Below are positions 9,146 to 17,576 of a stretch of DNA of 64,000 nt, piece after piece. Below the pieces are notes generated by a model. It did no database searches and was not told where the DNA came from. It saw only the letters and a list, made by a program, of their open reading frames with translations. The stretch is from NCBI GenBank assembly GCA_019244185.1, contig JAFATB010000015.1:25109-89108 (forward strand). The letters run 5' to 3'. This DNA is from Acidobacteriota bacterium. GTDB lineage: Bacteria > Acidobacteriota > Thermoanaerobaculia > Gp7-AA8. Position numbers and translations under genes: made by a program. Positions within the stretch are counted from its first letter, which is position 1, and each line of letters starts with the position of its first letter.

Positions 9146-9889
9146 ATGGAATATCGAATCGTCGGCGACGTGATGCAGGCACTCGAGATCACGCTGCGGC
9201 AGGGCGAGGAAGTGTTCGCCGAGGCGGGCGCGATGCTGTACATGGGCGGCGGCATGGAGCTGCAGGCGAAGATGCAGGGCGGCATCGTCAAAGGGCTGAT
9301 GCGCAAGTTCCTCGCAGGCGAGTCGATGTTCATGAGCGTCTTCCGCTGCAACGTGCCGCAGGCGAAGATGGCCCTGGCGAATCCGATCGCGGGCAAGATC
9401 TTCCCGATCGAGCTGCAGGGAAACACGATTCTCGCGGAGCGCAACGCGTTCCTCTGCGGCATCGGCAACGTCGATCTCTCCGTCGCGTTCACGAAGCGTT
9501 TCGGCGCGGGCCTCTTCGGCGGCGAAGGCTTCATCCTGCAGAAGCTCTCCGGTCAGGGCCTCGTCTTCCTGCACGCCGGCGGCAACATGCTGGAGTTCAA
9601 CCTCGCGCCGAACGAACAGCTGCGCGTCGACACCGGATGCATCGTCTCGATGGCCGAGTCGGTGCGGTACGACATCCAGTACGTCGGCGGCTTCCGCAAC
9701 GCGCTCTTCGGCGGTGAAGGCTTGTTCTACGCGGTGCTGACCGGGCCCGGTCACGTCGTGCTGCAGACGCTTCCGTTCAGCCGGCTCGCGGGACGCATTC
9801 AGGCGGCGGCGGGCGGCCGTCGCGATGAATCGAAAGGACTGGCCGGCATCGGCGGCGGCATTATCGGCGACATCCTGTCGGGCGACTAG
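9146..9889 (+). CDS. AIM24/TIGR00266-family protein
   Basis: The 247-residue protein has the repeated double-beta-barrel pattern of the AIM24 family, with EAGAMLYMGGGMEL near the N-terminus, GGEGFILQKLSGQGLVFLHAGG in the middle and FGGEGLFYAVLTGPG near the end. Family members are found across bacteria and fungi; the biochemical role is not settled. GAGGAGG 6 nt upstream of ATG 9146 supports the start. The gene converges on the aminotransferase, and the two stop codons share a CTAG palindrome (4-nt overlap at 9886-9889). Confidence 0.85.
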   Translation: MEYRIVGDVMQALEITLRQGEEVFAEAGAMLYMGGGMELQAKMQGGIVKGLMRKFLAGESMFMSVFRCNVPQAKMALANPIAGKIFPIELQGNTILAERNAFLCGIGNVDLSVAFTKRFGAGLFGGEGFILQKLSGQGLVFLHAGGNMLEFNLAPNEQLRVDTGCIVSMAESVRYDIQYVGGFRNALFGGEGLFYAVLTGPGHVVLQTLPFSRLAGRIQAAAGGRRDESKGLAGIGGGIIGDILSGD

Positions 9890-10734
9890 CTCGCGGCTTC
9901 GAGCGCGTCGAACAACTGCTGCAGCGTGGTCGTGACCTCGCCGCGGCGGCTGTTGCCGATCACGCGGCCGTCGATCTCCGCGACCGGCATCACGCCTTGC
10001 GTGGTGCTGGTGATGAACGCCTCGTCGAGGTCGAAGAGCTCGGCCTCGCGCAGGGGGCGTTCGTCGACGCGGATCTTCGCGCCGAGCGCGAGATCGATGA
10101 CGCGGTCGCGCACCACGCCGGGCAGGATGTGCTCGTCGAGCGGATGCGTGACGAGATGTCCGTTCTTGACCGCGAAGAAGTTCGAGCCGGCGCCTTCGCG
10201 CACGAATCCATCCGCCAGCATCAGCGCCTCCGTCGCGCCGGCGCGCTGCGCCTCTTTCTTCGCGATCGCGTTCGCAAGGAGGTTGACGGATTTCACGTGA
10301 CAGCCGTGCCAGCGGAGATCGCGCGTCGTGATGACGCGGATGCCGAGCTCTTTCTTCGCCGCGTCGGGAAATGCGAAGCGGCGCGAGTACGCGACGGCGG
10401 TGGGCGTCAGCGCGTCCGGCCAGAAGTGACTGCGCTCCGCTTCGCCGCGCGAGACCTGGATGTAGACGATGCCGTCGTCGAACGCGGTGCGCGCGAGCAG
10501 CTCGCGAATCGTCGCCGCGAACGCGTCGGCGTCGGCCCAAGCCGCCGCGATCTCGAGCGTGCGCAGGCTGATCTCCAGCCGCCGGAAATGCTCGCGCAGA
10601 AAGATCGGACGTTTGCCGAGGAACTTGAAGACTTCGTAGACCGCGTCGCCGAACTGGAAGCCGCGGTCTTCGACGCCGAGGACGCGCTCGTCGGTCGTGG
10701 TGAAACGGCCGTTGATGTAGAGGGCGTCCGCCAT
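9886..10734 (-). CDS. dat: D-amino-acid aminotransferase, class IV PLP enzyme
   Basis: The 282-residue sequence carries YINGRF and VEDRGFQFGDAVYEV at the N-terminus, the PLP-lysine region HVKSVNLLANAIAKKEA and the EGAGSNFFAVKNG signature. The SVNLLANAIAKKEA form resembles D-alanine aminotransferases more than branched-chain enzymes, and the length fits. It would interconvert D-alanine and D-glutamate for peptidoglycan. The start overlaps the stop of the SpoIIE-type phosphatase (TGATG), so the two are co-translated. Assignment as Dat rather than 4-amino-4-deoxychorismate lyase is likely but not proven. Confidence 0.8.
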   Translation of the reverse strand: MADALYINGRFTTTDERVLGVEDRGFQFGDAVYEVFKFLGKRPIFLREHFRRLEISLRTLEIAAAWADADAFAATIRELLARTAFDDGIVYIQVSRGEAERSHFWPDALTPTAVAYSRRFAFPDAAKKELGIRVITTRDLRWHGCHVKSVNLLANAIAKKEAQRAGATEALMLADGFVREGAGSNFFAVKNGHLVTHPLDEHILPGVVRDRVIDLALGAKIRVDERPLREAELFDLDEAFITSTTQGVMPVAEIDGRVIGNSRRGEVTTTLQQLFDALEAAS

Positions 10735-11930
10735 CAGACCTGCACTGCTTTCACGATGACGATGGTGCGGTCGTCCTCGTCGTCGCGGCCCCACTTCGCC
10801 ACGCGCGCGAGCACTTCCTGCCCGATCTCCTGCGCGCTGCGCTGGCGGTTCGCCTTGACGAGCCGGAGAAAGCGCTCGGTGCCGAACTCGTTGTCGTGCT
10901 TGTCGTGCGCCTCGATGATGCCGTCCGAGTACATGCAGACGAGATCGCCCGCCTCGAGCTTGGCGAAGCCGCGCGTGTAGGTGGCGTCGGGCGTCGGACC
11001 GAGCACCGGGCCGCCGTTGCGCAGGAATTCTTCCTTGCCGTTCGCGCGGATGATGAACGGCGGATTGTGCCCGGCGTTGCAGTAGATGAGGATGCCGCCC
11101 GTTTCGAGCTCGCCGTAGAAGAGTGACACGAACTTCGTCGTGAGACGGCCGCGATGGATGATGTGGTTCAGCTTCTCGAGCGTGCGCACGATCTTGAAGT
11201 CGCGATCGGTGGCCATGCGCAGTCCCATGTAGACGTCGCGCACGACGAGCGCCGCGGGCAGGCCGTGGCCGGAGCCGTCGGCGATGGCCAGGCCGAGGAT
11301 GTTGTCGGAGACGGGGATGAAATCGTAGAAGTCGCCGCTCACGATTTCGGCGGGCACGGTGCGGCCCCAGATGTCGTAGCCGGCGTACTGCGGAATGCGC
11401 TGCGGCAGGATCGACTGCTGGATGCGCTGCGCCTCGACGATGAGCGACTCGAAGCGCTGCGCGCGCATCTTCTGGTTGATCGCGTAGCGGACGAGGTTCA
11501 GCGAGAAGAGGATGTCCTCGCGGCTCAGCTCGGGCGAGACGTTGAACGCGACGATGTAGTCCTCGTCGCCGACCGAGATCGCGCAGAAGCGCCGCGCGCC
11601 GAGCTTCTTTTCGAGCACCGGATCGACGCCGGGATCGGTGGGATCCATGACCATGATCCCGTTCTCGAGCACGAGCTCGATGGGCCGGTAGTCTTTCGGC
11701 ACGTTGATCCCGAGCTCGCCGTCATGCGCCTGTCCGAAGCGCGCCATGAGCTCGTAGCAGTCGTCGCGCATCTCGTAGACGCGCCCGCCGGTGATGCCGA
11801 GCTGGTCGCGGAAGTTGGACGCGATCGTCTCGGCGATCTGCGCCACCGCGGCGGTCGTGGTGTCGGAACCTGAGGTATCGATCGCTTCGAGCGTGCGCTC
11901 GACCTGGGTGAGGAGGCGTTTGTAATCCAT
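10734..11930 (-). CDS. PP2C-type SpoIIE/RsbU-like serine phosphatase with N-terminal GAF-like domain
   Basis: The 398-residue protein has an N-terminal sensor-like region (about residues 15-150) and a C-terminal PPM phosphatase domain. The phosphatase motifs are EIVSGDFYDF, ADGSGHGLPAAL, YSDGIIEA and DDRTIVIV, which supply the metal-binding aspartates. The order matches RsbU-like enzymes that dephosphorylate anti-anti-sigma factors. No anti-sigma antagonist gene is adjacent. It is translationally linked to the downstream aminotransferase, an association with no obvious logic. Confidence 0.9.
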   Translation of the reverse strand: MDYKRLLTQVERTLEAIDTSGSDTTTAAVAQIAETIASNFRDQLGITGGRVYEMRDDCYELMARFGQAHDGELGINVPKDYRPIELVLENGIMVMDPTDPGVDPVLEKKLGARRFCAISVGDEDYIVAFNVSPELSREDILFSLNLVRYAINQKMRAQRFESLIVEAQRIQQSILPQRIPQYAGYDIWGRTVPAEIVSGDFYDFIPVSDNILGLAIADGSGHGLPAALVVRDVYMGLRMATDRDFKIVRTLEKLNHIIHRGRLTTKFVSLFYGELETGGILIYCNAGHNPPFIIRANGKEEFLRNGGPVLGPTPDATYTRGFAKLEAGDLVCMYSDGIIEAHDKHDNEFGTERFLRLVKANRQRSAQEIGQEVLARVAKWGRDDEDDRTIVIVKAVQV

Positions 11931-11936
11931 GGATAT

Positions 11937-12197
11937 CTATGAATGCCGCGTGCGTTCGTTGCGCGCGCGAATGCGGTCGACCCGCTCCTGCTCCCAGCGG
12001 TCGCGGTCCGCGTTCGCTTCTTCGATCGAGCGGTATTTGCGGACGCCGCGGGGGATGCAGGTGCCGACGCCGTTGACGAGCGCTCCCGAGAGCTGCCACA
12101 GGAAGCGAATTTTGTCTGGGATCGCCGGATCGCCCGCGTCGAGCATGATCGCGGGATCGGGCATCTCCTCGACGGACCTGTATTTATAAACCGGCAT
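11937..12197 (-). CDS. Small protein paired with nucleotidyltransferase
   Basis: This 86-residue protein is charged and soluble. It has two similar short segments, KYRSVEEMPD (residues 5-14) and KYRSIEEANADR (55-66), an internal repeat. The C-terminal third is a basic-acidic helix. It overlaps the upstream nucleotidyltransferase by 14 nt, implying coupled expression and perhaps complex formation. Two-gene nucleotidyltransferase cassettes are often toxin-antitoxin or defence modules, but nothing in this protein itself proves such a role. Confidence 0.65.
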   Translation of the reverse strand: MPVYKYRSVEEMPDPAIMLDAGDPAIPDKIRFLWQLSGALVNGVGTCIPRGVRKYRSIEEANADRDRWEQERVDRIRARNERTRHS

Positions 12198-12663
12198 CGC
12201 CTTCCAGCCAAGGATACTTCGCGCGCAGGCGGAGCGCGTCGGCTTTGTCGTGAAGCCTGACGGAGTTGCTCTTCAGTTCATACAGTTTCGCGGCGGTTGC
12301 CACGCGAATCGCGATGCCTTCGTATTCGATGAGTTCCGACGAGAGGCTGTCGTACGTGATGTCATCGAGGCGGGTGAGGAAGTCGACGTTGAACGTCTCG
12401 CCGGGCGGCCCGTACGCGATGAGCGGATAGTCGCCGATGAGATCGTCCGCACAAATCTCGTCGACGTGCGGATCATCCCAGACGCAGCGAAGAGCGCGCT
12501 TCAGACGCTCGATGTTCGTGCGTTCAGGCCGGATGAAAAAGTCTGCGTCCGTGCTCGCGCGGACGACACCCTGGAAGCAAAGCGCCACCGCACCGAACGT
12601 GATGTAGTCGACACCTTCACGATTCATCGCATCGATGAACGCGAAGACCTTGTCGAAATCCAT
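12184..12663 (-). CDS. AbiEii/MNT-like nucleotidyltransferase
   Basis: The 159-residue protein has the minimal nucleotidyltransferase pattern: a helical start, GAVALCFQGVVRASTDADFF (residues 24-43) with the metal-binding TDAD, and a later aspartate in FNVDFLTRLD. That fits stand-alone AbiEii/MNT-type domains. The start overlaps the stop of the upstream phosphodiesterase gene by 1 nt (TAATG), and it overlaps the downstream 86-residue gene by 14 nt. A toxin-antitoxin role is possible; a housekeeping or hypothetical role cannot be excluded. Confidence 0.7.
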   Translation of the reverse strand: MDFDKVFAFIDAMNREGVDYITFGAVALCFQGVVRASTDADFFIRPERTNIERLKRALRCVWDDPHVDEICADDLIGDYPLIAYGPPGETFNVDFLTRLDDITYDSLSSELIEYEGIAIRVATAAKLYELKSNSVRLHDKADALRLRAKYPWLEGDAGL

Positions 12664-14792
12664 TACTTCAACTCCACCCCATCCAACTCATACGGCGCCT
12701 TCACTCCCAGCTGCCCCAGCACGGTTGGGTAGATATCGCCGATATAGGGCGCGCGGTTGGTGGCGAGCTTGCGGTTGGTGAAGAAGATGCCTTTCACGAT
12801 CTCGGGGTCGACGGAGCAGTGGTCGCCGCTCCACACCGCTTTGTTCGGCTCGAAGACTTCCTTCGGGACGCCGCCGAGCGAGGTTTGCCAGGAGACGCGG
12901 TAGCCATTGTTGTTCATGACGAAGAGGTCGGGGATCATGTTCGGGTCGAACTTCTTGTACGCCTCTTCGCGTGCGAGGACGCGGCGGACCGGGTGCTGGC
13001 CGGTGGCGGGATCCACCATGGCCACGAGCTTCGTTTTCAATTCCTGTTTGAGCGCGTCGTATTCGGGGCCGGGATTCACGATGCCGTGCGCCTCGCGGCC
13101 TTTGAGGTTGATGTAGACCTCGCCGAGTCCCATCGCGTACGCGCGCGTCTTCGACCAGTCGACGTTCTCCCAGAACTGTCCGGAGTCGAAGAGCATTTCG
13201 ACGTTGCGCTCCTTCACCTGCACGCCGCTCTTGAGCGTCATGTAGCCGTTGAGCACGAGCCAGGTGTTGTAGTGGACGTGCGTGCGGAACGACGCGAAGC
13301 CGTGGTCGGAGACGACGTAAAGCGTCGCGTGTTGTTTCTCCGCGGCGGCCATCGCATCGCCGACGATGCTGTCCATCAGCTGATACGCGCGCAGAAGCGC
13401 GTCGCCCCACTTCGCGGCGAGCTTCGGATCGTAGGCGGGGTGCGTCGGATCGACGACGCGCCAGAACACGTGGCCGACGCGATCGGGGAATTCGAAGCAC
13501 TGCACCACGAGATCGTCGCCGCGGCCGAGGAACGAGCCGAACATCTTCCGCGACTGATTCACCGTCCACGTCATGTCGTCCCAGAAGATCTGCTCGGTGG
13601 CGAAGCCCTCGGAGATCGCCCACGTGTCGATCTGCCAGCCGAGCGTCTTGTAGAGGCCGAGGTCTTTCGCGACCTGCGGCGCCCAATTCACGGGCGTCGA
13701 GACGCGGAAGCCCGGCGGCAGGTTGCGCGGATCGAAGTTGATCGGCGAGAGATACAGCTTGATCTCCGGCTGCGAGGAGATGAGGTGAAAACGACTGATT
13801 CCGTGGATCTTGATCAGCGGATTGAAGGGGAAAACGAAGTCCACCCAGCCGGTCCACTGCCCCGGTTTGAGGGTGAACTTCTGGCCGCTCACGGCGATGT
13901 CGATCGAGTTGCGATCGTTCGCGACGGTGACGGTCATCGGGATGGAGATGAACGGCGGATCGTTGAACAGTTTGTTCGGCGGTCCCTGAATCTGCGTTTG
14001 GATGACGCCTTTGTTGTCCTCGAGCTGGACGACCTCGATGGAGAATTCATTCGATCCGCTGCCGCCGGCCGGTTTGAAGTCGAGCTCGGACGTGAAGTAG
14101 AACGGCTTGCCGACGCGGCCGGAGACGTCGGGCACGCCGAGGCCGGAGAGCATGTGCCCTTCGTCGAAGTCGGTCGCGGGGAACGTGACGGGCACGTGGA
14201 CGATGGTCGCCTTCTTCCCCGCTTTCGACGCCGCGTCCCAGAACGGGATGCCCTGCCTGCGGTTGATGACGCCGGGACGCGTCACCGGGATGTACTTCTT
14301 CACGGCGACGAACATCCCTGCCGCGAGCACGACGCCGATGACGATGGCGATCGACGCGCCGGCGCGCCGGCGCAGCGCAAACAGAATCGCGGCGATGATG
14401 ACGAAGAGCAGCGCGACGCCGCCCGCAAATGCGATCGGATTGCGCTCGCCGAGGAGAAACGGTTCTTTCGTCTCGTCGAAGGCGGCGAAGACGGGCAGGT
14501 ACGTTTTCGGATCGCGGCGGAGGAAGTCGAAGATGCCGGTGCGGCCGGGATCGATGCCGGTGCTGAACGTCGACCACGACACCGGCGTCTGCGCGGGCGT
14601 CGTCGGCAGGAGCGGACGGAACGTTCCTTCCGCGCGCAGGCGCGCGAGATTCGGCAGTTTCCCCTCGTTCATCCAGCGTTCGGTGTAGCCGGCATCGACG
14701 CCGTCGAAGCCGAGCACGATCACTTTCTGCTGCGCGTACGTGGCCGCGGCGCCGAGGAGCGCGGCGAGGAGGATCAGTCGTCGGAAAAGCAT
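12663..14792 (-). CDS. Membrane-embedded type I phosphodiesterase/nucleotide pyrophosphatase (alkaline phosphatase superfamily)
   Basis: The 709-residue protein has a signal peptide (first 20 residues, LLAALLGAAATYAQ). VIVLGFDGVDAGYTERWM supplies the first metal-ligand aspartate, and PVSWSTFSTG the nucleophile region. SDHGF and a late GDHCS supply further metal ligands. About residues 120-170 hold two hydrophobic helices (GGVALLFVIIAAILFAL and ASIAIVIGVVLAAGMFVAV) inserted into the catalytic domain, so the enzyme is probably anchored through an internal hairpin. A long beta-rich insertion follows before the second half of the fold. Substrate is unknown. Confidence 0.85.
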   Translation of the reverse strand: MLFRRLILLAALLGAAATYAQQKVIVLGFDGVDAGYTERWMNEGKLPNLARLRAEGTFRPLLPTTPAQTPVSWSTFSTGIDPGRTGIFDFLRRDPKTYLPVFAAFDETKEPFLLGERNPIAFAGGVALLFVIIAAILFALRRRAGASIAIVIGVVLAAGMFVAVKKYIPVTRPGVINRRQGIPFWDAASKAGKKATIVHVPVTFPATDFDEGHMLSGLGVPDVSGRVGKPFYFTSELDFKPAGGSGSNEFSIEVVQLEDNKGVIQTQIQGPPNKLFNDPPFISIPMTVTVANDRNSIDIAVSGQKFTLKPGQWTGWVDFVFPFNPLIKIHGISRFHLISSQPEIKLYLSPINFDPRNLPPGFRVSTPVNWAPQVAKDLGLYKTLGWQIDTWAISEGFATEQIFWDDMTWTVNQSRKMFGSFLGRGDDLVVQCFEFPDRVGHVFWRVVDPTHPAYDPKLAAKWGDALLRAYQLMDSIVGDAMAAAEKQHATLYVVSDHGFASFRTHVHYNTWLVLNGYMTLKSGVQVKERNVEMLFDSGQFWENVDWSKTRAYAMGLGEVYINLKGREAHGIVNPGPEYDALKQELKTKLVAMVDPATGQHPVRRVLAREEAYKKFDPNMIPDLFVMNNNGYRVSWQTSLGGVPKEVFEPNKAVWSGDHCSVDPEIVKGIFFTNRKLATNRAPYIGDIYPTVLGQLGVKAPYELDGVELK

Positions 14793-14856
14793 CGCGCGTC
14801 ATCATAGCGGGTTGAGGTACGCTCCTTGTAACGCGCACATCGGAGGAGTTAACACG

Positions 14857-16407
14857 ATGAAAACTCGCCAGTTCCTCGCGGCCGCGATCGCCGCGACTCT
14901 CATGCTGGCCTGCGGCGGCAGCGGAGAAAAGAAATCAGGCGGCGCCGCGGACACCAACCGTCTCGTCACGATGCTGATGAGCAGCCCGACGAATCTCGAT
15001 TCTCGCGTCGGCAACGACAACGCCTCGGGGCGCATCGCCGATCTCGCCTACAGCGGCTTGATCAAAGTGACGCCGGAGCTCGACTACGCGCCCGACATCG
15101 CGCAGAGCTGGGAAACGCCCGACGACAAGACGATCGTCTTCCACCTCAATCCGAACGCGAAGTTTCAGGACGGCCGCCCCGTCACCGCGGAAGATGTGAA
15201 GTGGACGTACGACTCGCTGCGCGATCCGAACTTCACGTCGTCGAAGAAATCGGGCTACGCCGTCGTGCAGTCGATCGAGGCGGCGAATCCGCAGACCGTC
15301 ATCTTCCATCTCTCCGAACCGAACGGCGGCATCTTCGACAACCTCACGCTCGGCATCCTGCCGAAAGGCTTCGACGCGAACACCGCGAAGACGAAGCCGG
15401 TCACCGCGGGGCCGTACAAGATCGTCGACTTCCGCACGGACGAAGTCGTGGAGCTCGAGGCGTTCGACGGCTGGCACGGCGGCGCGCCGAAGATCAAGCA
15501 CATCACCGTGCGCATCATCCCTGACGACACGACGCGTGTCCTCGAGCTGCGGCGCGGCACGATCGACCTCGAGACGAATGCGATTCCGTTCGAGAACGTC
15601 GCCGAGTTCGAGAAAGACGGCAAGCATCAGGTCATCAAGAAGCCCGGCTCGGTGTGGCAGTACCTCGCCTTCAATCTGAAGGATCCGATCCTCTCGAAGG
15701 TCGAAGTGCGCCGCGCGATCGCGCACGCGATCGACCGCGACCGCATCGTGCGTGACCTTCTGCGCGGCCACGGCGTGCCGACCGACTCGATGTTCGCGCA
15801 GGGACACTGGGCGCGCGCGGAGAACCTGCCGACGTATCCGTACGATCCGGCCAAGGCGAAGCAGCTCCTCGATCAGGCGGGCTACAAGGATCCCGACGGC
15901 GAAGGTCCGCAGATGCGCTTCTCGGTCACGTTCAAGACGTCGACGAACGCGGAATCGAACCAGCGCGCGGAGATGATCCAGCAGATGCTGCGGCAGGTCG
16001 GCATCGACATGAAGATCCAGTCGAGCGAGACCGGCGCGTTCCTCGAGGACATCGGCAAGGGCAACTTCCAGATGTACTCGTTCACGCGAAACGGCATCCA
16101 GGATCCCGACTTTTACTCGATCATCTTCTACTCGAAGAACTTCCCGCCCGAGGGGCAGAACCGCGGGTATTACAGCAACCCGCGCGTCGATCAGCTGATC
16201 GTCGAAGGACGGTCCACATTCGACCGCGCGAAGCGCAAACAGATCTATGGCGAGATCCAGCGCATCGTGCAGGAAGACCTGCCGTACGTCTCGCTGTACC
16301 ACCAGGTCAACGTCGCGGTGATGGACAAGGACGTGCAGGGTTACGTGATGTATCCGGCGGGCTTCCTGTTGTCGCTGCCGCAGATGAGCCGCAAGCCGCA
16401 GCAGTGA
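14857..16407 (+). CDS. ABC-type peptide/oligosaccharide substrate-binding lipoprotein (SBP family 5)
   Basis: The 516-residue product has a signal peptide ending in a lipobox (LMLACGG, Cys at about residue 19), so it is a lipoprotein. The mature part matches DppA/OppA-like proteins: WETPDDKTIVFHLNPNAKF, DGRPVTAEDVKWTYDSL, VRRAIAHAIDRDRIV and a C-terminal EIQRIVQEDLPYVSLY. GGAGGAG 8 nt before ATG 14857 fixes the start. No permease or ATPase genes follow, so the transporter partners are elsewhere. A strong inverted repeat after the gene is a likely terminator. Confidence 0.9.
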   Translation: MKTRQFLAAAIAATLMLACGGSGEKKSGGAADTNRLVTMLMSSPTNLDSRVGNDNASGRIADLAYSGLIKVTPELDYAPDIAQSWETPDDKTIVFHLNPNAKFQDGRPVTAEDVKWTYDSLRDPNFTSSKKSGYAVVQSIEAANPQTVIFHLSEPNGGIFDNLTLGILPKGFDANTAKTKPVTAGPYKIVDFRTDEVVELEAFDGWHGGAPKIKHITVRIIPDDTTRVLELRRGTIDLETNAIPFENVAEFEKDGKHQVIKKPGSVWQYLAFNLKDPILSKVEVRRAIAHAIDRDRIVRDLLRGHGVPTDSMFAQGHWARAENLPTYPYDPAKAKQLLDQAGYKDPDGEGPQMRFSVTFKTSTNAESNQRAEMIQQMLRQVGIDMKIQSSETGAFLEDIGKGNFQMYSFTRNGIQDPDFYSIIFYSKNFPPEGQNRGYYSNPRVDQLIVEGRSTFDRAKRKQIYGEIQRIVQEDLPYVSLYHQVNVAVMDKDVQGYVMYPAGFLLSLPQMSRKPQQ

Positions 16408-16415
16408 GGCGGGAG

Positions 16416-16450
16416 TGCACCTCGACGCGCGGGCCGCGCGTCGAGGTGCA
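16416..16450. terminator. Bidirectional hairpin terminator
   Basis: A perfect 17-bp inverted repeat (TGCACCTCGACGCGCGG and its complement) with a single central base spans 16416-16450. It lies between the convergent stops of the substrate-binding protein (16407) and glutamine synthetase (16463). It has no T-run on either side, so termination may be bidirectional and need a long GC stem only. Confidence 0.75.
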
Positions 16451-16462
16451 GCAGAGATTCGA

Positions 16463-17479
16463 TCAGTACGGGCCGCAGACGGTGTCGATCAGCATCGCGC
16501 AGACTTCATACGGGTCCATGTTCGCGGCGGGACGGCGGTCTTCGAAGTAGCCGTAGCCGAGGTTCGAGGTGGCCATCGGAATGCGCACGGAAGCGCCGCG
16601 GTCGCTGATGCCGTAGCGGAACTGATGGATCGGCGCGGTCTCGTGCATGCCGGTGAGACGCTCCTCGTTGTACGCGCCGTAGACCTTGATGTGGTCGTCG
16701 TGGCGCTTCTCGAGTTTGCGCATCGCCTCTTCGATGATCTTCATGCCGCCGGGCTGGCGCATCGCCTTCGTGGAGAAGTTCGTGTGCGCGCCGGCGCCGT
16801 TCCAGTCGCCCTTGACCGGCTTCGGATACAGCGTCGCGCTGATGCCAAAGTCCTCGCCGATGCGGTACAGCAACCAGCGCGCGAGCCACAGCTCGTCCGC
16901 GACGTCCAGCGGTCCGAGCGCGCCGATCTGGAACTCCCACTGCGCCGGCATCACTTCCGCGTTCGTGCCGACGATGTGGATGCCGGCCCGGATGCAGGCG
17001 TCGGCGTGCGCCTCGACGATGTCGCGTCCGAAGACTTCATCGCTGCCGACGCCGCAGTAGTAGCCGCCCTGCGGCGCCGGGAACCCGTGATCGGGCCAGC
17101 CCATCGGACGGTTCCCTTCGAAGAGCGTGTACTCCTGCTCGATGCCGAACCACGCGTCTTCGTCCGCATACTTTTCCGAGATCTGCCGCAGGTTCGCGCG
17201 CGTGTTGCTCCAGTGCACGGAGCCGTCGGGATTGAGCACCTCGCACAGGACGAGGATGTCGTTCTCGCGATGGAGCGGATCGGCGACGTGTTTGACGGGA
17301 CGCAGCAGCAGGTCGCTGAAGTGACCGGTGGCCTGCGAGGTGCTCGAGCCGTCGTATCCCCACTCGGGGATGTCGTCGAGGCGCTTGACCGGCGCGTCGA
17401 GGATTTTGGTCTTCGAGCGAAGCTTCGCCGTCGGCTTCTGTCCGTCGATCCAGATGTACTCAGCGGTGATTTTGGACAC
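16463..17479 (-). CDS. glnII: Type II (eukaryotic-type) glutamine synthetase
   Basis: The enzyme makes glutamine from glutamate, ammonia and ATP. At 338 residues it has the short GSII length rather than the about 470 of bacterial GSI. Diagnostic segments are EYIWIDGQ at the N-terminus, GYDGSSTSQA, GIEQEYTLF, GDWNGAGAHTNFSTKAMR and ETAPIHQFRYGISDRGASVRIP read in pieces. It starts at GTG 17479, preceded by AGGAGG with 7-nt spacing. No adenylylation loop of the GSI type is present. A converging hairpin terminator lies just after it. Confidence 0.93.
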   Translation of the reverse strand: MSKITAEYIWIDGQKPTAKLRSKTKILDAPVKRLDDIPEWGYDGSSTSQATGHFSDLLLRPVKHVADPLHRENDILVLCEVLNPDGSVHWSNTRANLRQISEKYADEDAWFGIEQEYTLFEGNRPMGWPDHGFPAPQGGYYCGVGSDEVFGRDIVEAHADACIRAGIHIVGTNAEVMPAQWEFQIGALGPLDVADELWLARWLLYRIGEDFGISATLYPKPVKGDWNGAGAHTNFSTKAMRQPGGMKIIEEAMRKLEKRHDDHIKVYGAYNEERLTGMHETAPIHQFRYGISDRGASVRIPMATSNLGYGYFEDRRPAANMDPYEVCAMLIDTVCGPY

Positions 17480-17576
17480 GCAAATACCTCCTACGGTTGA
17501 TGGGAATCGACCAGGGGAAATGGGGAATACTGCGGATGTTCGAAGATAGCAGAAAGCGGGCCGTGAAGGCGGGCGG

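Noticed and set aside
9077..10540. N-terminal extension of the RluA frame through the AIM24 and aminotransferase region
   Set aside because: The S4 domain begins at about 9061; the extension covers other genes and has no domain of its own.
12819..14807. Long plus-strand frame (662 codons) opposite the phosphodiesterase
   Set aside because: It is antisense to a well-supported gene and rich in R, H, D and V, typical of the GC-rich reverse-frame artefact; no motif supports it.
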